Below are positions 58,207 through 64,000 of a stretch of 64,000 nt of DNA, one piece after another. Source of the stretch: CAZMVY01 sp964617875 (lineage in GTDB: Bacteria; Planctomycetota; Phycisphaerae; UBA1845; PWPN01); the NCBI GenBank assembly GCA_964617875.1, contig CAZUAI010000015.1, forward strand, positions 20,044-84,043. Direction: 5' to 3'. Within the stretch, counting starts at the first letter, position 1; each line of letters starts with the position of its first letter. Below the pieces are notes generated by a model, which was not told the DNA's origin, made no database searches, and saw only the letters and a list, made by a program, of their open reading frames with translations. Both the position numbers and the translations under genes were made by a program.

Positions 58207-59172
58207 ATGTCAGAAGCGACGACGATTCACGAGCGGAACGACAGCCGGCGCGAGAAACGCTGGGTGGCTGCGATCTCGGTGCTGGCCGCCGTCGGCCTGA
58301 CCGGAGCGAAGCTGATCGTCGGGCTGATGACGAACAGCCTTGGCATCCTGTCCGAGGCCGCCCACTCCGGCCTGGACCTGGTGGCGGCCCTTGTGACCCT
58401 CTTTGCCGTGCGGTACTCGGACAAACCCCCGGATGACGACCACCTCTACGGCCACGGGAAGGTGGAGAACCTGTCCGCGCTGTTCGAGACCCTGCTGCTG
58501 CTGGCCACGTGCGCGTGGATCATTTACGAGGGCATTGAGCGGTTGATCGTCAAGCACGCCGACGTCGACGCCTCCGTCTGGGCGTTTGCCGTCGTGGTGG
58601 GTTCGATCGGTGTGGATTACTGGCGGTCGCGGGCCCTGATGCGGGCGGCGAAGAAGTACAACAGCCAGGCCCTCGAGGCCGACGCCCTGCACTTCAGCAC
58701 GGACATCTGGAGTTCGCTCGTGGTGCTGGTCGGCCTGATGGGTGTCCGGGCCGGCGCGTACTTTCCGGCACATGCGAGCTGGCTCAGCAAGGCGGACTGC
58801 GTCGCGGCCCTCGGGGTGGCCCTGATTGTTGTGGTCGTGTGCCTCCGACTGGGGCGGCGGACGCTGCACGGCCTTCTGGACACGGCCCCGGTAGGGCTTT
58901 CCAGGCGGATCAAGCACGCCGCCGAGGCCGTGCCCGGCGTGACGGACTGCCACCGTATCCGGGTCCGCACGTCCGGCCCGTACGTCTTCGTGGACGTCCA
59001 TGTCCTCGTGGAAGGGACCGAAACGCTCGAGATCGTCCACGACCTGACCGAGGTTGTCGAACGGGCGATCGAGACGGTTGTGCCCGGTGCCGACGTTACC
59101 GTCCATCCGGAACCGCGCCCGGCCACCACGCCCGAGCGAGAGAAGGGCGACAGCCGCGGCTGGGTCGATTGA
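58207..59172 (+). CDS. Cation diffusion facilitator (CDF) efflux protein
   Basis: The 321-residue protein has six transmembrane segments with the two metal-site HxxxD pairs, AAHSGLDL (second helix) and HFSTDIWSS (fifth helix), and a C-terminal cytoplasmic domain (from about residue 215) with the dimer-type HRIRVRTSGPYVFVDVHV. CDF proteins export Zn, Fe, Mn or similar ions in exchange for protons. The HxxxD pairs suggest Zn or Fe rather than Mn. A His-rich loop is missing. ATG 58207 is used; earlier in-frame starts overlap the promoter. Confidence 0.88.
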   Translation: MSEATTIHERNDSRREKRWVAAISVLAAVGLTGAKLIVGLMTNSLGILSEAAHSGLDLVAALVTLFAVRYSDKPPDDDHLYGHGKVENLSALFETLLLLATCAWIIYEGIERLIVKHADVDASVWAFAVVVGSIGVDYWRSRALMRAAKKYNSQALEADALHFSTDIWSSLVVLVGLMGVRAGAYFPAHASWLSKADCVAALGVALIVVVVCLRLGRRTLHGLLDTAPVGLSRRIKHAAEAVPGVTDCHRIRVRTSGPYVFVDVHVLVEGTETLEIVHDLTEVVERAIETVVPGADVTVHPEPRPATTPEREKGDSRGWVD

Positions 59173-59201
59173 CGTCGGCGTTGCAGCCCGTTCGCGACGA
59201 T

Positions 59202-59229
59202 TTGCACGGGCCGCCCGGGCGGATACAAT
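59202..59229 (+). promoter_or_regulatory. Promoter of gnd
   Basis: TTGCAC (59202-59207), 16 bases, TACAAT (59224-59229), giving a leader of about 48 bases with GGAG before the ATG. Confidence 0.6.
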
Positions 59230-59283
59230 GGCGGATTCGCGATTCACGGGGATCGCGGCAGTACATACAGGAGCTTGTAAGTA

Positions 59284-60690
59284 ATGGGACAGCAACAGGT
59301 TGGGTTGATCGGTCTGGCCGTAATGGGGGAGAACCTCGCTTTGAACATCGAGAGCCGGGGCTACTCGATTGCCGTCTATAACCGGACGTACGAGAAGACG
59401 AAGAACCTCGTCGAGGGGCGGGCGAAGGGCAAGAACCTCTTTGGTTATGAGACGTTGGAGCAGTTTGTGGCGGTCCTCGAACGGCCCCGCCGGATCATCC
59501 TGATGGTCAAAGCCGGGGCGGCCGTCGATGAGTTCATTGAGAAGCTGCTGCCGCTGGTCGAGAAGGGCGATCTGCTCATCGACGCGGGCAACAGCCACTT
59601 CCCCGACACGATCCGCCGGAACAAGTACCTGACCGAGAAGGGCCTTCTCTACATCGGCACCGGTGTTTCCGGCGGCGAGGAAGGGGCGCTCAAGGGCCCG
59701 AGCATCATGCCCGGCGGGCAGCCCGAGGCGTACGAACTGATCAAGCCCGTGCTGCTCGACATCTCGGCGAAGGTCAACGGCGACCCGTGTTGCACATACA
59801 TCGGCCCGGATGGCGCCGGGCACTACGTCAAGATGGTCCACAACGGGATCGAGTACGGTGACATGCAGCTCATCGCCGAGGCGTACTCGCTGCTGCACTA
59901 CTGCCTCGGGCTGAACGCGGCGGAGCTGCACGAGGTCTTCAGCCAGTGGAACCAGGGCGACCTGAACAGCTATCTGATCCAGATCACCGCGGACATCTTC
60001 AAGCGCGTGGACGAGGAAACGGGCAAGCCGCTGGTCGATCTGGTGCTGGACAAGGCCGGACAGAAGGGCACGGGCAAGTGGACGAGCGTTTCAGCGCTCG
60101 ATCTGGGCATCCCGGCGATGACGATCGCCGAGGCCGTCTTCGCGCGGTGCATCTCGGCGATCAAGGACGAGCGCGTCGCCGCGGCCAAACAGCTCAAGGG
60201 CCCGCCGACGAAGTACCGGGGCACGCGGGAGAAGTTTATCCAGCAGGTCCACGACGCCCTGTACGCCTCGAAGATCTGCTCGTACGCCCAGGGCTTTCAG
60301 CTCATGAAGGCCGCGAGCGAGGAGAACAGGTGGAACCTCCGCTACGGCGACATTGCGATGATCTGGCGCGGGGGGTGCATCATTCGGGCGCACTTCCTGA
60401 ACCGCATCAAGGAGGCGTATGACCGGAACCCGGCGTTGCCGAACCTGCTGCTGGACCCCTATTTCAAGGAGATCATCCAGCGTTCGCAGCTCAACTGGCG
60501 TCGCGTGGTCGCGACGGCGGTCGATCGCGGCATCCCGGCTCCGGCGTTTTCGTCGGCGATCGCGTACTACGACAGCTACCGCCGTGCACGGTTGCCGGCG
60601 AACCTGATCCAGGCGCAGCGGGACTACTTCGGCGCGCACACATACGAGCGGACGGACAAGCCGGGCGTGTTCCACAGCTCGTGGGTGTAG
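59284..60690 (+). CDS. gnd: 6-phosphogluconate dehydrogenase, decarboxylating
   Basis: The 468-residue enzyme has the NADP-binding start GLIGLAVMGENLALNIESRG, the substrate motif GTGVSGGEEGALKGPS, the catalytic Lys in GHYVKMVHNGIEYGD and the all-helical C-terminal domain ending near DYFGAHTYER. It is full length for the dimeric NADP-type enzyme. It makes ribulose-5-phosphate, CO2 and NADPH in the pentose phosphate pathway, to which the xylB-like kinase in this window also feeds. GGAG lies ten bases before ATG 59284. A REP-like hairpin follows 34 bases after the stop. Confidence 0.95.
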   Translation: MGQQQVGLIGLAVMGENLALNIESRGYSIAVYNRTYEKTKNLVEGRAKGKNLFGYETLEQFVAVLERPRRIILMVKAGAAVDEFIEKLLPLVEKGDLLIDAGNSHFPDTIRRNKYLTEKGLLYIGTGVSGGEEGALKGPSIMPGGQPEAYELIKPVLLDISAKVNGDPCCTYIGPDGAGHYVKMVHNGIEYGDMQLIAEAYSLLHYCLGLNAAELHEVFSQWNQGDLNSYLIQITADIFKRVDEETGKPLVDLVLDKAGQKGTGKWTSVSALDLGIPAMTIAEAVFARCISAIKDERVAAAKQLKGPPTKYRGTREKFIQQVHDALYASKICSYAQGFQLMKAASEENRWNLRYGDIAMIWRGGCIIRAHFLNRIKEAYDRNPALPNLLLDPYFKEIIQRSQLNWRRVVATAVDRGIPAPAFSSAIAYYDSYRRARLPANLIQAQRDYFGAHTYERTDKPGVFHSSWV

Positions 60691-60723
60691 GGGGTGTGCC
60701 GGCTGATGTCAGTCCGTTACTCC

Positions 60724-60750
60724 GTCATTCCCGCGAACGCGGGAATCCAG
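60724..60750. repeat. REP-like palindrome, copy 2
   Basis: ATTCCCGCG and CGCGGGAAT form a nine-pair stem with a two-base loop, with CGTC before and CCAG after. It shares its core with the copy at 21246 and, like it, lies just behind the stop of a plus-strand gene (gnd). Confidence 0.75.
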
Positions 60751-60958
60751 GTACGGCTGCGTCATCGCGTACCGGTAGTAAAGTGCCTCGTTGGCCGTTG
60801 TCCGCGTGGTTTACGGCTATCGTGACTTCCGCCGGATGTTCGGGAACGGCTCCTGAGTCTCGCAGGGTACGGCCGACCGCAATCTCCGACTTCCCCGCGC
60901 GCCAGCCTGCCCACATGAAGGCAGTGGCGTCGTACATGGCGAGCAGCGCGAGCAACAC
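60725..60958 (-). CDS. Possible small membrane protein, uncertain start
   Basis: A minus-strand frame, open directly behind the DUF1559 stop and in the same frame, codes for a basic stretch, a helix (WVAAGVLLALLAMYDATAFM) and a soluble tail. The only usual start codon is GTG 60958, inside the helix, and the last eight codons come from the REP-like palindrome. It may be a real small gene with an unusual start, or a decayed one whose end was replaced by the repeat. The rest of 60691-61069 holds nothing else that I can support. Confidence 0.3.
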   Translation of the reverse strand: MLLALLAMYDATAFMWAGWRAGKSEIAVGRTLRDSGAVPEHPAEVTIAVNHADNGQRGTLLPVRDDAAVPGFPRSRE

Positions 60959-61069
60959 GCCCGCCGCAACCCATTTGGGCCATTGTCTATGTTGTGACAG
61001 TCTTGGCCTGGTGATTGGGCGAGCCTGGAAGTTGCGCTCGCGGCTCTGACGGGCGCTGCGCGCCTCCTG

Positions 61070-62023
61070 TCACAACCCCTTCACGCAGTCCCCGCAGTTG
61101 ATGTCGAACTGGAAGCAGGGGTTGACGCTTCCCTTCCAGTCGCGGACCGCCTCGGCGTGGCCGTCGAGGTAGACGGCGTTCGTCTTGCCGGCGAGCAGTC
61201 GCGGCGAGCCGGGCTGGCGGTCGGTGCCGCGCGGGTCGAAGCGGCGCAGCGTGTTGTGAAACGGCTGGCAGGGTACGTCGTAGTCAGGGACGGTGTTGCA
61301 GATGCTCGGCGCGAACACGCCGGCCACCGGAAAGGACCACGTGCCCACGTTGTGCAGGCTGCGGCGGGCCTCGCTGACGGTCCAGTGCCACACGTCAGCG
61401 ATCGCCCACTCCCGCGAGTGGTCGCGGATGCGGAGAATGTTCTTCGGCATACGGCGTTTTCGCTCGAACTCGGGCCAGCGGTCGGGGTCGTCGCTGTACC
61501 GCAGGTAGCCGAAGTAGTTGACAGGGTTTGTGGCGTACCAGGGCCTGACCAGGGGATTGCTGATCTCGTGCTCAACGCCGGCCGTGTTGGCGATGTAGTA
61601 GCAGCGCCGGTTCATCGGAGGCAGCAGTCCGCCGTTGACGGGAACGAGGGGGACACGGTCGGAACTCGGGCAGACGGAGATGGCATCGAAGGCGTTCGCC
61701 CGTTGGTTGGCGATACCGGCGTACGGAATCAGCCGGTAGGAGAGGTTGCGCTGGGCCCACTCCCGCACACGCGGGTCCACCCGGCGGAGGTCGGTGTTGG
61801 TGCGGAAGAGCATGGGCCCTGTGGGGCCCGGCAGGAACGAGGCGTTGTCCTGCGTGTACATCTGGAGGGCCTGGCCGATCTGGTTGAGGTTGGACAGGCA
61901 CACGGTTGCCCGACCCGCCTCGCGTGCCGAACCCATCGCCGGCGCCAGGATCGCCGCGAGGAGCACGAGGATGGCGACCACCACAAGAACCTCGATCAGC
62001 GTGAAGCCTCGCGTTGCATGCAT
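61070..62023 (-). CDS. DUF1559-like type II/IV pseudopilin
   Basis: The 317-residue protein starts with the prepilin motif RGFTLIEVLVVVAILVLLAA (cleavage before Phe7 expected) and the planctomycete pattern LSNLNQIGQALQMYTQDN; the end has YLDGHAEAVRDW, the H-x-type closing motif of this group. Planctomycete genomes carry many such proteins, thought to be surface filament or secretion-apparatus components. Five Cys residues near the C-terminus and middle may form disulfides. ATG 62023 has AGGAGG nine bases upstream. Confidence 0.85.
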   Translation of the reverse strand: MHATRGFTLIEVLVVVAILVLLAAILAPAMGSAREAGRATVCLSNLNQIGQALQMYTQDNASFLPGPTGPMLFRTNTDLRRVDPRVREWAQRNLSYRLIPYAGIANQRANAFDAISVCPSSDRVPLVPVNGGLLPPMNRRCYYIANTAGVEHEISNPLVRPWYATNPVNYFGYLRYSDDPDRWPEFERKRRMPKNILRIRDHSREWAIADVWHWTVSEARRSLHNVGTWSFPVAGVFAPSICNTVPDYDVPCQPFHNTLRRFDPRGTDRQPGSPRLLAGKTNAVYLDGHAEAVRDWKGSVNPCFQFDINCGDCVKGL

Positions 62024-62108
62024 GGCCGACGCCTCCTGCGCCGTTGCCGAAATGTGCGAGTCGGCGATCGCGGCCGACACCGGGCGAACTAAACGCTCCC
62101 ACACGAGT

Positions 62109-62137
62109 ATTCTATCCCACGCTCGCCCGCGAGGGAA
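62109..62137 (-). promoter_or_regulatory. Possible promoter of the pseudopilin gene
   Basis: Minus-strand TTCCCT (62132-62137), 17 bases, TAGAAT (62109-62114). The -35 is weak. Confidence 0.35.
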
Positions 62138-62170
62138 GCCGGGCGACGGCGGCGGTGGTGCGTGACGCGG

Positions 62171-62199
62171 GTGTCAGACGGCCCTCGGCGCGGCATAAT
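62171..62199 (+). promoter_or_regulatory. Promoter of the radical SAM gene, leaderless geometry
   Basis: GTGTCA (62171-62176), 17 bases, CATAAT (62194-62199), six bases, ATG (62206). No ribosome site is present. Confidence 0.55.
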
Positions 62200-62205
62200 A
62201 CGGCC

Positions 62206-63192
62206 ATGCCGGCCATCGACCCGCGATTCGTGATCGATCCCTTCGAGCCGGCCTACCTGCGCCCGGACAATCGGGCGCGGCTTGACCTCGCGGTTGCCGC
62301 GGCGATGCAGGAGCTGCGTTGCTGCCGGGCGTGTCCGCGGCGGTGCGAGGTCAACCGGGCCGCTGACGAAACCCTCTTCTGCCGCACGGGTCGCTACGCC
62401 CGCGTCAGTTCGGCCAACCCGCACCACGGGGAGGAGAGTTGCCTCAGCGGCTGGGCCGGCAGCGGGACGATCTTCTTCTCGATGTGCAACCTGCGGTGCG
62501 TCTTCTGTCAGAACTGGGATATCAGCCAGAACCCTGCCGGCGAGGAGATGGACGCCGGGCGGATCGCCGACCTCGCCCTCGAGTTGCAGAGCCGCGGCTG
62601 CCACAACATCAATTTCGTGACCCCCGAGCACGTCGTGCCGCAGGTGATCGAGGCGATCGCCGCCGCCGTGGATCGCGGCCTGTGGCTGCCCATCGTCTAC
62701 AATACGAGCGCGTACGATTCGCTCGACTCGTTGCGGCTGCTGGACGGGCTCGTCGACATCTACATGCCGGATTTCAAGGTGTGGACGCGAGCGAGCGCGA
62801 AGCGGTATCTGAAGGCAACCGACTACCCTGACCGGGCTCGCGAGGCGGTCGCCGAGATGCACCGGCAGGTCGGCGTCCTGCGTTTCGGCCCGGACGGACT
62901 CGCCCGCCGTGGCGTGCTGGTCCGCCACCTCGTGATGCCCGGCCTGATGGACGAGACGGCGGCGATCTTCCGTTGGCTGGCGGAATCGGTCTCGCCCGAT
63001 ACGTTCGTGAACATCATGGCCCAGTACCACCCGGACAACGAGGTAGGCAGGAAAACGCGGTCCGGCCGGTCAACGGCCGGCGTCGGGTTCCCCGAGATCG
63101 ACCGCCGCCCGACGCCGGAGGAACTTCAGGCCGCCCGTGGGGCCGCCATCACGGCAGGACTGTGGCGCTTCGACGACCGACACGCGATTTGA
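62206..63192 (+). CDS. Radical SAM protein, PflX-like (COG1313 type)
   Basis: The 328-residue protein has an N-terminal Cys cluster (CRACPRRCEVNR, then FCRTG), the radical SAM site CNLRCVFCQNWDISQ (three Cys binding the 4Fe-4S cluster), NINFVTPEHVVPQ and a C-terminal MAQYHPDNEVG. This is the outline of PflX/COG1313, relatives of the pyruvate formate-lyase activating enzyme whose target is mostly unknown. No glycyl-radical enzyme is in the window. The ATG is six bases behind a -10 box. Confidence 0.85.
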   Translation: MPAIDPRFVIDPFEPAYLRPDNRARLDLAVAAAMQELRCCRACPRRCEVNRAADETLFCRTGRYARVSSANPHHGEESCLSGWAGSGTIFFSMCNLRCVFCQNWDISQNPAGEEMDAGRIADLALELQSRGCHNINFVTPEHVVPQVIEAIAAAVDRGLWLPIVYNTSAYDSLDSLRLLDGLVDIYMPDFKVWTRASAKRYLKATDYPDRAREAVAEMHRQVGVLRFGPDGLARRGVLVRHLVMPGLMDETAAIFRWLAESVSPDTFVNIMAQYHPDNEVGRKTRSGRSTAGVGFPEIDRRPTPEELQAARGAAITAGLWRFDDRHAI

Positions 63193-63399
63193 ACCTGCTG
63201 GTAGACCGCGCCGCAGACGCAAGGCCGCCCGCAGCTCAGGCTGATTGGCGCAGAAGCTCGGGCGAAGGAGAAGAACGCAGGCCGTTCCGTATGGAAGGCG
63301 GCGACGCTGCCTTGGCGCCATCCTCGATACGGAAGAGTCGAACGCAGACGAACCATTGCGTGCGAGACGATGCCCGTGTGTTGATCCTGCCTCTTGCCT
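63193..63399. other. Spacer between convergent genes
   Basis: About 200 bases between the radical SAM gene and clpX, which converge. I see no gene, clear terminator hairpin or repeat. Confidence 0.4.
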
Positions 63400-64000
63400 C
63401 TATGCGGATTCTTTTCGCCGCCGTGCCTTCGCCGCCGCGAAGAGGTTCTCCTCGCCGCGGATCACGGCCTCGTTCAGGCAGTACCGGCCGCTGTCCTTCA
63501 TCTCGGGCAGGTTGAACATCACGTCGAGCATGATTTCCTCGACGACCGCACGCAGGGCGCGGGCGCCGGTGTCCCGCTCCAGGGCCTTCTTTGCGATCAT
63601 CCGCAGGGCGCCCGGGGTGAACTCGATCTCGCAGCCTTCCATCTCGAAGAACCGCTGGTACTGCCGCACGAGTGCGTTCTTCGGCTCCGTCAGGATCCTC
63701 ACCATCGCGTCAAGGTCGAGCGGCCCCAGCGTGCTGATTGCCGGAAGACGGCCGATCAGCTCGGGAATCATGCCGAACTCGATCAGGTCGTCGGGCGTCA
63801 CGTGGTGCAGGATGTTGTCGAGCTGCTGAACGCGGTCCGTGGGCTGCATCTCGCTCGCGAAGCCGATCGTGGACTTGCCCAGCCGCCGCTCGATGATCTC
63901 GTCGAGCCCGACGAATGTCCCGCCACAGATGAAGAGGATATGTGTCGTGTCCATCTGGATGTACTGCTGCTCGGGGTGCTTGCGGCCGCCCTGGGGCGGG
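63400..64000 (-). CDS. clpX: ATP-dependent Clp protease ATP-binding subunit ClpX, C-terminal part
   Basis: The frame is open to the right edge; 199 codons are visible. They hold QQYIQMDTTHILFICGGTF, the region after Walker B in ClpX, sensor and arginine-finger stretches (IPELIGRLPAISTLGPLD) and the small domain with KKALERDTGARALRAVVEEI. ClpX unfolds proteins for ClpP. The N-terminal zinc domain and P-loop are outside the window. The tail ends RRRKES-A. clpP is not seen downstream, where it would not be expected in any case. Confidence 0.93.
   Translation of the reverse strand, partial: PPQGGRKHPEQQYIQMDTTHILFICGGTFVGLDEIIERRLGKSTIGFASEMQPTDRVQQLDNILHHVTPDDLIEFGMIPELIGRLPAISTLGPLDLDAMVRILTEPKNALVRQYQRFFEMEGCEIEFTPGALRMIAKKALERDTGARALRAVVEEIMLDVMFNLPEMKDSGRYCLNEAVIRGEENLFAAAKARRRKESA

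Overview
The window reads as a chromosomal segment of a GC-rich Planctomycetota bacterium, most like the Phycisphaerae-type lineages. The basis is family content: a DUF1549/DUF1553 + DUF1501 + PPC-domain gene trio, a Cys-type sulfatase, a DUF1559-type pseudopilin, CxxC zinc-ribbon small proteins, LVIVD and PEP-CTERM-associated repeats, and a C-terminal double dockerin-like tag with NGPNR motifs. Housekeeping genes are scattered singly (xseB, murD, der, lysS, gnd, clpX) rather than in classical clusters. I see no rRNA, tRNA, CRISPR array, insertion sequence or phage gene. The GC content gives many long shadow ORFs on the opposite strand; these were left out.

Layout. 1-3.4 kb (minus): a glycan/export run with a truncated membrane glycosyltransferase, a DPM1-like GT2, xseB, an ABC ATPase and a membrane-anchored protein, read from one promoter. 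3.5-9.5 kb (minus): a 1,404-residue secreted LVIVD/dockerin protein and a sulfatase. 9.7-16.5 kb (plus): DUF1549/1553, DUF1501, PPC-domain protein and a Rid/chorismatase-like enzyme. 16.7-22.7 kb: mltA, murD, a PIN-PhoH ATPase and an EamA exporter. 22.7-29.8 kb (minus): a large lipoprotein, a GH172-like enzyme, an inositol-monophosphatase-family enzyme and a xylulokinase-like kinase. 30.3-33.2 kb (plus): a DevBCA-like exporter. 33.2-37.2 kb: two small membrane proteins, a decayed zinc-ribbon fragment and a double-domain esterase.

37.3-42.6 kb is the most unusual part. A GlmU-type nucleotidyltransferase is fused to a galactokinase-family kinase (minus strand). Divergent to it lie a two-domain GT2 protein and an overlapping DUF4922 (HIT/phosphorylase-like) protein. 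Together they look like a sugar-1-phosphate / NDP-sugar salvage module. The kinase has Arg where galactokinases have the Glu that contacts O6, which suggests an acidic substrate such as a uronate.

42.7-64 kb: der with a zinc-ribbon partner; a dockerin-tagged GH-like protein; an amt-glnK-GATase operon behind a consensus sigma-54 promoter, whose PII protein lacks Tyr51; a surface-polysaccharide group (GT39-like, transglutaminase-like, O-antigen-ligase-like); a lysS-lolE-lolD-ilvE operon whose lysS 3' end is built from an 8-bp tandem repeat; a CDF efflux pump; gnd; a pseudopilin; a PflX-like radical SAM protein; and the C-terminal part of clpX at the right edge.

Promoters were recognised by eye as TTGnnn-16/18-TAnnnT. 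Three genes (der, the O-antigen-ligase-like gene and the radical SAM gene) have a -10 box exactly six bases before ATG, so their transcripts are predicted to be leaderless. All functions are inferred from motifs; no database search or computation was run.
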